Positions 1 through 6,600 of a stretch of DNA of 13,709 nucleotides are shown here, one piece after another. Within the stretch, counting starts at the first letter, position 1. Each line of letters opens with the position of its first letter. The notes beneath the pieces were generated by a model that was given only the letters and a program-made list of their open reading frames with translations, was not told where the DNA came from and searched no databases. The translations under genes were made by a program, and so were the position numbers. The stretch is from Betaproteobacteria bacterium. GTDB lineage: Bacteria > Pseudomonadota > Gammaproteobacteria > Burkholderiales > Burkholderiaceae_E. The stretch covers positions 1 to 13,709 of the forward strand of contig VGHV01000029.1 in the NCBI GenBank assembly GCA_016868095.1, given 5' to 3'.

Positions 1-1
1 T

Positions 2-175
2 GCTGATGCGCTTGCCGGAGCCATCTTAGAGGCGCAAGATGGGGAGTATAAGCACGATGTGATTGAACTTACGAAAAACCGGATGCTCGGCTTTGCACTC
101 AGGGCGGCTTGCTACATCTACGCGTTTGAAGAAAAACAAGTGCTCGAAAATCTTGAACAGGGCCAAACCTATTAG
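2..175 (+). CDS. C-terminal fragment of unrecognised protein
   Basis: The reading frame that enters the window at base 2 stays open for 57 codons and ends at TAG 173-175, so this is the end of a gene that starts upstream. The peptide begins ADALAGAILEAQDGEYKHD and ends VLENLEQGQTY. It is acidic, rich in Ala, Glu and Leu, has no Pro, and reads like a soluble mostly helical domain. The composition and the lack of rare residues make it more convincing than the other frames here, including the 68-codon frame at 63-269, which gives a basic, Ser/Lys-rich low-quality peptide. I do not recognise the family and no function can be assigned from this piece. Confidence 0.55.
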   Translation, partial: ADALAGAILEAQDGEYKHDVIELTKNRMLGFALRAACYIYAFEEKQVLENLEQGQTY

Positions 176-314
176 TGGATCGTCACCATATGAACCTGAG
201 ATCGCGAGCATGAAGCTTGCACCGCATTCAGGTGGGAAGAAACCGTCGGGTAATGGTTGCTCAGCTTAGCATCGTGAAGCTGAATGGCGTAAGTTAACAA
301 TTAGAGGAGGCCTT

Positions 315-482
315 ATGACGCTTTGCCCAATTGCATTGCTCGCCACTTGTAACAAATGTCCAGTCGTCGGTGTTTGTCCGCTCAAAGGTGTGATTGGTGA
401 TTACAAACCACCAGAGCCATCCCATAGCGGGGAGGAAACCGCATCGAGTGGAAAGGCTCCCGATGGCACCGGACGACCTTGA
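315..482 (+). CDS. 55-aa cysteine-rich small protein
   Basis: ATG 315 follows a near-ideal ribosome binding site (AGAGGAGG at about 303-310, 4-5 nt spacing), the best in this part of the window, and the frame ends at TGA 480-482. The protein starts MTLCPIALLATCNKC and has four cysteines in the first 21 residues: C4, C12, C15 and C21, i.e. C-x7-C-x2-C-x5-C, each of three followed closely by Pro or Pro-like turns (CPI, CPV, CPL). After a GVIGDYKP stretch the tail (about 32-55) is hydrophilic, Ser/Gly/Pro-rich and probably disordered. I recall similar short proteins with an MTLCPIA start and a CKKCP core in proteobacteria, without a known function. The cysteine spacing could bind zinc or an iron-sulfur cluster, but this is inference. 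No signal peptide. Confidence 0.7.
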   Translation: MTLCPIALLATCNKCPVVGVCPLKGVIGDYKPPEPSHSGEETASSGKAPDGTGRP

Positions 483-490
483 CTTGAATC

Positions 491-506
491 GACGAATCGG
501 TTCGTC
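491..506 (+). terminator. Hairpin after the cysteine-rich gene
   Basis: Nine bases after the stop of the 55-aa gene a perfect 6-bp stem (GACGAA/TTCGTC) closes a TCGG tetraloop. TCGA on both sides can lengthen it with a two-base bulge. There is no T-tract behind it, so an intrinsic terminator is only possible; it may simply protect the mRNA 3' end. Confidence 0.25.
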
Positions 507-581
507 TCGACTCTATGATCTGCCAAGGCATCCAGCCTAGGTCGCGATAAGTTAAAGGGTTACCGCTTTCACCGAGAAACT

Positions 582-603
582 GGCAGGGATTTAAATCTCT
601 GCC
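582..603. promoter_or_regulatory. 22-bp near-perfect palindrome
   Basis: The arms GGCAGGGATTT and AAATCTCTGCC are complementary except for one symmetric mismatch pair (G/T). It lies alone in the 303-bp gap between the cysteine-rich gene and the winged-helix gene, about 180 bp upstream of the latter. With almost no loop it is better explained as a dimeric protein-binding site than as a transcript hairpin. A site for the neighbouring winged-helix protein (autoregulation) is a guess. The rest of the gap (483-785) shows no convincing gene; one frame is open without a good start from 519 to the TGA at 741-743. Confidence 0.35.
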
Positions 604-785
604 TGCTTCATCAGGTGATCCTTGGCGGCACAGTAGTGAATCTTGGGTTCCGATACGGTCAGCGACAAGGCCTAATGGAGGCCATCACCGAGGTTGGGGG
701 TCAAACCGGTAAAGCATCCAACGAATCTGTATGGTTTCGCTGAGTTAGGGCTCATCGATTAAGGCCAAAGCCAAGATTTAGTTCC

Positions 786-1076
786 TTGCCGAAGCAAGTC
801 GACAAAGTTAGCCCTGACCACTGGGCGCTGCTGAATCACGTTGCTGGCACGTGGCACGAGGGGCACGCATGTTCGGTCCGACAGTTGATGAGTGATTCGA
901 GCTACGGTTCTCCGGCGACGATTCACAAGCGTATTCATCAACTCGTTGCCCTCGGGCTTGTGACGCTCGAGGCACAAGCGGCCGATTCACGCAAGCGCCT
1001 GGTCGTTCCAGCAAAGCTTGCGATGACTTACTTTGCCACTGTTGCCAAGGTACTTAGAAAGACAGCCGCTCGATAA
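786..1076 (+). CDS. Small MarR-like winged-helix DNA-binding protein
   Basis: 96 residues, almost entirely one winged helix-turn-helix domain. Residues about 8-35 (HWALLNHVAGTWHEG, then SVRQLM) form the first helices. GSPATIHKRIHQLVALGLV (about 41-59) is the recognition-helix region, with the SPAT-H-R-L pattern seen in small proteobacterial transcription factors. The basic DSRKRLVV segment (about 67-74) is the wing, followed by a short C-terminal helix. At this size it carries no ligand domain, so it probably acts as a dimeric DNA-binding protein. The only in-frame start is TTG 786, with no clear ribosome binding site; the in-frame TGA at 741-743 closes the frame upstream and no ATG lies between, so the true start is uncertain. 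Targets are unknown; it does not touch either catabolic module and should not be assumed to regulate them. Confidence 0.7.
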   Translation: MPKQVDKVSPDHWALLNHVAGTWHEGHACSVRQLMSDSSYGSPATIHKRIHQLVALGLVTLEAQAADSRKRLVVPAKLAMTYFATVAKVLRKTAAR

Positions 1077-1106
1077 GCGGCAATCTCGGCTTGGGGTTGC
1101 AACAGT

Positions 1107-1124
1107 AAAGGCTTTGAAGCTTTT
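1107..1124. terminator. Weak hairpin between convergent genes
   Basis: AAAGGCT and AGCTTTT pair over 7 bp (one G-U) around a TTGA loop, in the 109-bp space between the ends of the winged-helix gene (+) and the NTF2-like gene (-). Position and T-rich arm fit a weak bidirectional terminator, but stability is low. Confidence 0.25.
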
Positions 1125-1185
1125 GCCATGTGACGGGGTTGGTTAGGTCTTTGAGTCGCACCAAAGGCGATTTCTTAGTTGCCTA

Positions 1186-1641
1186 CTAGATCCGATAGGC
1201 TTGTCTCGCAAGCAGTCGCCATGCACCTGACTGTCTTTGCCACACCATGAGGATACCTATCTTGATCGCTGTGGTCTTTCCATCACTGAGTGTCTCCCCA
1301 CTGAGTACATGTCTTGCAATGGCAGAGTCGCCAACTATGTTCACGCTTTGCTCAGTGAGGTTGATGAAACTCCATGTTGACTTGCCCGATGTTGAAGCCG
1401 CAATGAATTGAGCCTTCGTTTCGATACGGCCTGCGGAATGCCCGTAACTCATCTGATCCGCACAAAGTTGCTCTAGCGCACCACCGTCTCCCTTCAGCAT
1501 AGCCAAACGAAAAGCCTCTACCGAGGCTATGACTTTTGCAGCATCATCGTTTGATTCAGCTGCCGCTTTGCTTAAGCCGAGACCTAGTAGAAGACTTACT
1601 CCAAGCCCTGCTTTGAGCAACGTCCTTTTGTATTTGGTCAT
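1186..1641 (-). CDS. Exported NTF2-like (SnoaL/DUF4440-type) protein
   Basis: 151 residues. Residues 1-28 are a signal peptide: basic MTKYKR-LLK start, hydrophobic VSLLLGLGL core and an AAA|ES cleavage site. The rest (about 33-150) has the layout of the NTF2-like superfamily: helix with SVEAFRLAMLKGDGGALEQL, a strand/turn YGHSAGRIETKAQFI, then the curved sheet ending GILMVWQRQSGAWRLLARQAYRI, the common closing pattern of SnoaL/DUF4440 proteins. Members bind small molecules or act as isomerases and hydrolases; no specific function can be assigned. ATG 1641 is preceded at 6-7 nt by a modest GAAGAC ribosome binding site. The gene stands alone, convergent with the winged-helix gene, and has its own AT-rich upstream region. 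It is probably periplasmic. Confidence 0.8.
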   Translation of the reverse strand: MTKYKRTLLKAGLGVSLLLGLGLSKAAAESNDDAAKVIASVEAFRLAMLKGDGGALEQLCADQMSYGHSAGRIETKAQFIAASTSGKSTWSFINLTEQSVNIVGDSAIARHVLSGETLSDGKTTAIKIGILMVWQRQSGAWRLLARQAYRI

Positions 1642-2074
1642 AGTTTGTCTTCAAAGTTATATCGATTAGTTAAAAGGAAAATTTCGGATCGATACACTGG
1701 ACATAATGTTATTAACATCTGCCTACTATGTCACAATCAAGTCTCGAGTAAATGTTTGTAAATGCAAAAAGTTTAGTAATCAGTGTAACGATTCAAAAAG
1801 TAAATCTGTAAAGAATTGCACCCAGTGTTCACTCCATCTAGTATCCGATTTACATGCCTAGTTTTTTCGATTATTGGTGTGGGATCAAGTGCAAAGTAAG
1901 TTTTCGTTCGATGTCGCGACCCGACCTAGCTTTGAGGCTCCTTCGCCGAGGCACATCCTGCCTCGTTCCTTGCTGTCAGTCCTACTGAGCTAGCCATAAT
2001 CACAAGCCACCGAGAACCTTTGCCGATTGTGTGCTCCCCAACGGGATTCAAAAAACACCGAGCTACTTTGGTAA
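1642..2074. other. AT-rich gap without a gene
   Basis: No frame on either strand gives a convincing protein; the long minus frame reaching 1926 is the out-of-frame shadow of the GMC gene. About 1660-1900 is visibly AT-rich. It contains the 13-bp palindrome ATGTTA-T-TAACAT (1706-1718), the direct repeat GTAAATG at 1748-1754 and 1758-1764, a related GTAAATC-TGTAAAG at 1800-1813, and CAAAAAGT at 1765-1772 and 1794-1801. On the minus strand TTGATT, 17 bases, then TGTTAA could be a promoter for the NTF2-like gene, with the palindrome overlapping its -10 region. Confidence 0.4.
1947..1965 (-). terminator. Hairpin downstream of the GMC gene
   Basis: A perfect 7-bp GC-rich stem (CGAGGCA/TGCCTCG) with a 5-base loop, about 110 bases beyond the last codon of the module A operon. 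There is no following T-run on the minus strand, so it is more likely an mRNA 3'-end stabiliser or a Rho-assisted end than a classical terminator. Confidence 0.3.
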
Positions 2075-3664
2075 TTACCCCTTGCTCGAATTGAGTAGCC
2101 GCGACACTCCATGCTCGCCGATCATGATGGTGGCGGCATTGGTATTTGCGGAAACCACCCGGGGCATAACCGAGGCATCGATAACCCGTAGGCCCTCTAC
2201 GCCGTTGACGCGAAGGTAAGGATCGACGACAGCCCGCTGATCGCTGCCCATGCGGCACGTGCTGGTGGGATGAAATACGGTGCCACCGAAGTTGCGCGCA
2301 AATTCATCCAAATTTGTATCGCCTGGAAGCTTTTCCTCGAGCCAACGATTCGCGAAAGCAGGTTGCCGGTAGATTTCGCGTGCCATCTCCAGGCCCTCTA
2401 CCAGTGTGCTTAGATCTCGACTTTCGCGCAGGTAGTTCGAGACAATAACCGGTGTTACAGTGGGATCACTGGTGTGTATTCGTACGGAGCCGGTTGATTC
2501 GGGGCGACACTGGCATACGGCGACCGTGAAGCCTGAGAACCGATGTAGTGGCGTACCGGGTTTATCCACCGATAGCGGCATGACATTGAACTGAATATCG
2601 GGTCGGCCATCGCGCGACTGTGACGTGCAGGCGAATCCGCCGACCTGGCCCGCACCTACGGTGAGCGGGCCACTTGCAGATAGCAACCACTGCAATCCCA
2701 TGCGTGCAAGCCCCAGGGGGGTGCGCATTTGGTCATTGAGCGAGATGGGATCCCGAAGTCGAACAATCGTTCTGGCCTGATAGTGATCTTGTAGATTATC
2801 ACCGACCTCAGGTGAATCGTGAATCATATCGATACCGAGGGTGCGCAGGTGATCAGCCGGGCCGATCCCTGATAGCTGAAGCAGTTGGGGTGACTGAAGG
2901 CTGCCGGCCGATAGGATGACTTCGCCTTCACATCTAAATTGCTGCATACGCCCCTCTTGAATCGCTTCTACGCCGACAGCCCGTTTGCCCTTAAACAATA
3001 TGCGCGTGACTAACACACCGGTATGTACTGTGAGCCCCGGCTGTTGGAGCAAAGGTTTCAGAAACGCCGTCGCCGCGCTACAGCGCCAACGTCCAAGAAT
3101 AGACAGCTGGAATCGACCAACACCGAAATCACTGGCTGCGTTGAAGTCCGGGTTAGCAGGCAGACCGAATTGCTGTCCAGCCTCCAGCCATGCCATACAG
3201 CTGGGGTCTTCGTTGCGCAGCGTACTTACGCCGAGTTCTCCTTCGGTGCCGTGGTATTGACTCGCTGGACCCTCAAAGCGCTCAGTTCGACGAAATGAGG
3301 GCAGCACCTCATTAAAGGACCAGCCAGTAGCCCCCAATCGAGACCAGTCGTTATAGTCAGCATGCTGGCCTCGGATGTACAGCAGGCCGTTAATCGAGCT
3401 TGACCCGCCAATGACGCGACCCCTAGGCCAGATGATGCGGCGGTTGCCCGTCTCAGCCTGTGGCTCCAGTTCGAACTGCCGGGAGAAGCGTGCATCGAAA
3501 ATAGTCCGAAAGTATCCGACCGGCAGACGCAGCCAGAAGGCACCATCTGGCCCGCCTGCTTCCAGCAGCAGTACGCGCCTTCCAGCGCGAATCAGTCGAT
3601 TGACCACCACGCAACCGGCCGACCCTGCTCCAACGACTATGTGATCCCAGGTGTCTGAAACCAC
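2075..3664 (-). CDS. GMC-family FAD oxidoreductase (alcohol/choline dehydrogenase-like)
   Basis: With GTG 3664 as start the protein has 529 residues, the usual GMC length. The start is chosen because AAGG lies 8 nt upstream, it begins 13 bases after the stop of the substrate-binding gene, and the FAD motif then falls at the N-terminus as normal. An in-frame ATG at 3751 would add 29 residues lying wholly inside the upstream gene. Visible motifs: dinucleotide fold GAGSAG (12-17), LLEAGG (33-38), GMC signature 1 around GRVIGGSSSINGLLYIRG (82-99), signature 2 around GSLQSPQLLQLSGIG (254-268), and the C-terminal active-site motifs FHPTSTCRMG (464-473) and SANTNAAT (505-512), which supply the catalytic His and Asn in this family. 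GMC enzymes oxidise alcohols with FAD and pass electrons to O2 or a quinone/cytochrome partner. No signal peptide is seen, so it should be cytoplasmic. As last gene of an importer operon it probably oxidises the imported compound. Choline is not specially supported. Confidence 0.92.
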   Translation of the reverse strand: MVSDTWDHIVVGAGSAGCVVVNRLIRAGRRVLLLEAGGPDGAFWLRLPVGYFRTIFDARFSRQFELEPQAETGNRRIIWPRGRVIGGSSSINGLLYIRGQHADYNDWSRLGATGWSFNEVLPSFRRTERFEGPASQYHGTEGELGVSTLRNEDPSCMAWLEAGQQFGLPANPDFNAASDFGVGRFQLSILGRWRCSAATAFLKPLLQQPGLTVHTGVLVTRILFKGKRAVGVEAIQEGRMQQFRCEGEVILSAGSLQSPQLLQLSGIGPADHLRTLGIDMIHDSPEVGDNLQDHYQARTIVRLRDPISLNDQMRTPLGLARMGLQWLLSASGPLTVGAGQVGGFACTSQSRDGRPDIQFNVMPLSVDKPGTPLHRFSGFTVAVCQCRPESTGSVRIHTSDPTVTPVIVSNYLRESRDLSTLVEGLEMAREIYRQPAFANRWLEEKLPGDTNLDEFARNFGGTVFHPTSTCRMGSDQRAVVDPYLRVNGVEGLRVIDASVMPRVVSANTNAATIMIGEHGVSRLLNSSKG

Positions 3665-3677
3665 GCGCCGGACCTTG

Positions 3678-4694
3678 TTAAGCCTTGACGTTGTCGACGA
3701 GAATAGAAGTGTCGAAATAGGTTCGTGACGGCACTGGGTTCTGGATACCACCGAAACGCGCGTAAAAGTCTGTGACCTGTTGAAGCCAGCTCAGCGCAGT
3801 TCCGTCCTGATAGAGCTTGCGCCATTCTGCAGCCGTATGGTACCTGGACGCCCTAAACTGCTCGTTCAGCTCCTCGAGTGGTACCTGCGGATAATTTTTG
3901 GATTGAATCACGGGCAGTATCTCAGCAGCGTTTCGCATCAGGTCATCATTGGACGCTGCCCAGCCCCGAACTACCTGGGCGAGGATTGCGCGGTTTTTTT
4001 CATAATAGTCGGCCCGCGTAGCCCAGCCGCCCACAATGGCTGACTTGGGGAAGTAGGCCGAAGCATCCACCAGCATCTTTGCTGAGGGCACCCGTTGCCG
4101 AACCTGAATGTTGAAAGGCACCCAAAGCGCAACGGCAGGTACCGCACCTGAAATGAAGCTGGTAACGGCGACAGGCATGCCCTGATTGATCAGTTCGATA
4201 TCTTTGGTTGGATCGATATTATTTGCACGTAGCGCAGCATCGAGAAAAACGTGAGCAGTGGTACCCAGGGTTGTCGAAATGCGCTTGCCCTTAAGATCGG
4301 CCCAGGTTTTGACCCCTTGATCTTCGCGGATCCACAACTGGGCAGTGGCAAATTCAATATTGTTGATCAGAAACGCTTTGCCCTGTCCGCGCGCCGGAAA
4401 ATTCGAGATAACCGCCCCAGTAGATAGCATATCCAGACTACCGCCGATCATGGCGTTAAAGAGTTCTAGACCCGTATTGAACTTGACAAGGTCGAACTCG
4501 ATACCTTCTTTGGCCCAATGGCCCCGGTGAACACCTGTCCAGATCTGCCCTGTGACGGCCAGGGTATCGACATAGCCCATTCGAATCTTTGTGCGACTTT
4601 GCGCGATCGCTGGGGCACCAAAGCTCCCCAGACCGCTGGCAACCACGCCAGCGGCAATCAACTGCCGTCGACGGGGTTGAATGCTCTCTCTCAT
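3678..4694 (-). CDS. ABC transporter substrate-binding protein (NitT/TauT, SsuA-like)
   Basis: 338 residues. The N-terminus carries a Tat-type signal: RRRQLIAA (8-15), a mild hydrophobic stretch and cleavage near AIAQ|S (about 32). The mature part starts IRMGYVDTLAVTGQIWTG, followed by HWAKEGIEFDLV, the ligand-handling GLELFNAMIGGSLDM, WADLKGKRIS and AVTSFISGAVPAV, all in the order found in SsuA/TauA/NMT1-like periplasmic proteins. ATG 4694 has an excellent ribosome binding site (AAGGAGA, 6 nt). It is the third gene of the module A operon, after permease and ATPase, from which a 56-bp gap with a strong hairpin separates it. Ligand unknown; the family covers sulfonates, taurine, nitrate, aromatic acids and thiamine precursors. 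Tat export, if real, implies folding before export, unusual but not rare for this family. Confidence 0.9.
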   Translation of the reverse strand: MRESIQPRRRQLIAAGVVASGLGSFGAPAIAQSRTKIRMGYVDTLAVTGQIWTGVHRGHWAKEGIEFDLVKFNTGLELFNAMIGGSLDMLSTGAVISNFPARGQGKAFLINNIEFATAQLWIREDQGVKTWADLKGKRISTTLGTTAHVFLDAALRANNIDPTKDIELINQGMPVAVTSFISGAVPAVALWVPFNIQVRQRVPSAKMLVDASAYFPKSAIVGGWATRADYYEKNRAILAQVVRGWAASNDDLMRNAAEILPVIQSKNYPQVPLEELNEQFRASRYHTAAEWRKLYQDGTALSWLQQVTDFYARFGGIQNPVPSRTYFDTSILVDNVKA

Positions 4695-4724
4695 GTTCGT
4701 CTCCTTGCGCCGGAAACACCGACG

Positions 4725-4760
4725 TTATTTGGAAATAACCCGGCATGGCGTCATGCCGGG
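4725..4760 (-). promoter_or_regulatory. Intercistronic double inverted repeat
   Basis: A perfect 9-bp GC-rich stem CCCGGCATG/CATGCCGGG with a 4-base loop (4739-4760) covers the ATPase stop codon (4751-4753). Directly beside it is a second inverted repeat, TTATTT-GG-AAATAA (4725-4738). Both lie between the ATPase and substrate-binding genes. There is no T-run, and the strong ribosome binding site of the next gene follows, so a partial terminator, RNA processing site or 3' stabiliser that sets the transporter subunit ratio is more likely than full termination. Confidence 0.5.
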
Positions 4761-5578
4761 CCAGCACTGGCGGAACCAAGCTGCTGCTGGACCTCGTATT
4801 CCGCCATGACGAGGTCGCGTACATAGGCCTTGAGAGCCCCGAACTCTGGAGTTTCTTGCAGGCCCTCGCGTCTTGGATAGGCAAAGGGCACCTCGATTAT
4901 CTTCTTGATGCGCGCCGGCCGTGCGGTAACCACAACAATGCGCGAGGCAAGATAGATGGCCTCATCTACCGAGTGTGTAATCATCAAGACGGTCTTACCC
5001 TCGCGCTGTAGCACATCAAGTAGAAGGTTTTGCATTTTGGAACGCGTCTGAGCATCGAGGGCACCAAACGGTTCATCCATCAGCAAGAACTCGGGCTGTG
5101 CGGCATAAGCACGTGCGATGGCCAGACGTTGCCGCATGCCTCCAGATAAAGTCTTAGGAAACGCGTTTGCAAAATCCTTCAACCCCATTAGATCAAGATA
5201 TTTCTGACAGATCGCCTCTTGCTCCGACGCTGGTACCCGGCTGCTGCGAAGGCGCATCCCGAACAGGATATTATCGCGTACGTTGAGCCATGGAAAAACA
5301 CCGTACTCCTGAAAAATCACACCTCGGTTGCGGCCTGGCCCCTCAATGGGTTTGCCGTCAAGTGTCACCCGTCCGCTACACGGATGTTCAAAGCCCGCGG
5401 CCACGTTCATGAGCGTGGTCTTGCCGCAGCCCGACGGTCCGACTATACAAATGAACTCCTCCTCGCAGATGCTGAGGCTTACGCGGTCGACCACGCTCAA
5501 GCGTCCATCTTCAACCGGAAACTCAACCGATACATCTTCAAAGACAATACGCGGGCGGCCTCTGACTGCTCTTGTCAT
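4751..5578 (-). CDS. ABC transporter ATPase (SsuB/TauB-like)
   Basis: 275 residues with a complete ATPase: Walker A GPSGCGKTT (47-55), Q-loop glutamine Q90 (IFQEYGVFPW), signature LSGGMRQR (144-151), Walker B FLLMDE (164-169), D-loop GALD and switch His202 (ITHSVDEA). The Q-loop context GVFPWLNV and the tail with AYPRREGL are typical of the NitT/TauT ATPases such as SsuB and TauB. It should form a dimer on the inner membrane that powers import with the permease next to it. The ATG at 5578 overlaps the permease stop by 4 bp (ATGA), so the two are translationally coupled. All residues needed for ATP hydrolysis are present. The C-terminus is about 20 residues longer than SsuB, hydrophilic, and ends within the hairpin at 4739-4760. 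Confidence 0.93.
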   Translation of the reverse strand: MTRAVRGRPRIVFEDVSVEFPVEDGRLSVVDRVSLSICEEEFICIVGPSGCGKTTLMNVAAGFEHPCSGRVTLDGKPIEGPGRNRGVIFQEYGVFPWLNVRDNILFGMRLRSSRVPASEQEAICQKYLDLMGLKDFANAFPKTLSGGMRQRLAIARAYAAQPEFLLMDEPFGALDAQTRSKMQNLLLDVLQREGKTVLMITHSVDEAIYLASRIVVVTARPARIKKIIEVPFAYPRREGLQETPEFGALKAYVRDLVMAEYEVQQQLGSASAGPA

Positions 5579-6402
5579 TGCGCTTCAACCCGATCTTGCC
5601 AGCGAATGAGCCTGCGGGTGAAAGCACGTAGCGCTAGATCCATACTGAGTGCTACAGAGCCTATGCAAACAATGCCTACATATATGATGTCGATTTGAAA
5701 AAACGATCCGGCACTTTGTATGAGCGCTCCCAGCCCCTGCTGTGCCGCAAGCAGTTCAGACGCAACAAGCGTCGCCCACGCAACCCCAAGAGCAACGCGT
5801 AAGGCTGTGAGAGTGTGCGGCATGGTGAGCGGTACGATCACCTTAAGGAAAATTTCACCGTCACTTGCACCCAGCGTGCGAGATACCTTTACGAAGATCG
5901 GACTGATCTGTGCTACGCCCTCGTACATGACGATCACGCCCGCAAAGAAACTGGCATAGAAAAGAATGATGACTTTGGCGGGCTCATCAATACCGAAATA
6001 GACCACGACGAGCGGTATGAGGGCGATGGGTGGAAGCGCACGAAAAAAATTAATTAAAGGATCGAGAAAGGTTCGCGCATTTTTGTACCAACCGATTAGA
6101 AAGCCGACGGGGACTGCCACCAGGATGCCAAGAAACACGCCAATAACTACGCGTTGGGTCGATCGAAGAATGTCGATGCCAAGGCTTCCGCCAAGTAGCA
6201 ACTCGACCAGCTTGCCCCCGACCTGACCTGGCGTAGGCATCAGTCCCGGATTGACTAGCCCCGACACTGCTACCGCCTGCCAGGCAGCTATGAGCATGCC
6301 CCAAGGCAGGATGAGTAGAGCCCAGTGACGAAGGTGTTTCTCGATAGGTGTCTCCAGTCTTGCTGAATTAACAACGCAAAGATACTGTAGAGGAACAATC
6401 AC
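5575..6402 (-). CDS. ABC transporter permease (SsuC/TauC-like)
   Basis: 275 residues with six hydrophobic segments, the first at about 28-47 and the second at about 85-105. The stretch FFRALPPIALIPLVVVYFGI (119-138) and the EAA coupling loop (EGVAQISPIFVKVSRTLGAS, 161-180, leading into IFLKVIVPLTMP) are diagnostic of the BPD-type permeases of the sulfonate/nitrate/taurine importers. It would form a homodimer in the inner membrane and dock with the ATPase encoded next. The start is uncertain: GTG 6402 has no ribosome binding site, and a CATAAT -10-like box (minus strand, 6422-6417) sits only about 15 bases upstream, which would give a very short leader. No better in-frame ATG exists before residue 36, which lies inside the first membrane segment. 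First gene of the module A operon. Confidence 0.9.
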   Translation of the reverse strand: MIVPLQYLCVVNSARLETPIEKHLRHWALLILPWGMLIAAWQAVAVSGLVNPGLMPTPGQVGGKLVELLLGGSLGIDILRSTQRVVIGVFLGILVAVPVGFLIGWYKNARTFLDPLINFFRALPPIALIPLVVVYFGIDEPAKVIILFYASFFAGVIVMYEGVAQISPIFVKVSRTLGASDGEIFLKVIVPLTMPHTLTALRVALGVAWATLVASELLAAQQGLGALIQSAGSFFQIDIIYVGIVCIGSVALSMDLALRAFTRRLIRWQDRVEAQ

Positions 6403-6600
6403 ACTAAGTAAAACTTATTATGTCTGTCATCTCGGTGGCTGAAATTGAAACCTCAAATTTACTGGGCGTTCCGCTGAATTCAGCGGTTGGTGAGGTCACC
6501 AGCATTTTTCATGACGCATGCGGTAACATTCTCCATTTCGCCGAGATAACGAATCTTGCTGAATACACTCACTTCCAAATGAACCTGTAGGTCTAACATA
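6403..6600. promoter_or_regulatory. Divergent control region of module A
   Basis: This 198-bp gap separates the permease (-) from the UxaA small subunit (+) and must hold both promoters. It contains a perfect 16-bp palindrome, CCGCTGAATTCAGCGG (6471-6486). The half-site GCTGAAT recurs at 6558-6564, as GCTGAAAT at 6438-6445, and at 6362-6368 just inside the permease gene; TCTTGCTGAAT is an 11-bp direct repeat at 6358-6368 and 6554-6564. A -10-like CATAAT for the leftward operon lies at 6417-6422 (minus strand). A 56-codon frame (6420-6590, +) also runs through it, but it starts 17 bp from the divergent start without a ribosome binding site, so I treat the region as regulatory. Confidence 0.5.

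Noticed and set aside
63..269. 68-codon plus frame in the first 300 bases
   Set aside because: The frame ending at 175 gives a far more protein-like peptide, and this one is basic and Ser-rich with no ribosome binding site.
1926..2258. 110-codon minus frame extending past the GMC stop
   Set aside because: It overlaps the well-supported GMC C-terminus in another frame, and its Arg/Gly/His-rich peptide shows no family features.
3665..3751. Longer GMC start at ATG 3751
   Set aside because: The added 29 residues lie inside the SBP gene, and GTG 3664 has its own ribosome binding site directly before the FAD motif.
4456..4884. 142-codon minus frame across the ATPase/SBP junction
   Set aside because: It runs through the intercistronic hairpin and the start of the SBP gene out of frame; both neighbouring genes are strongly supported.
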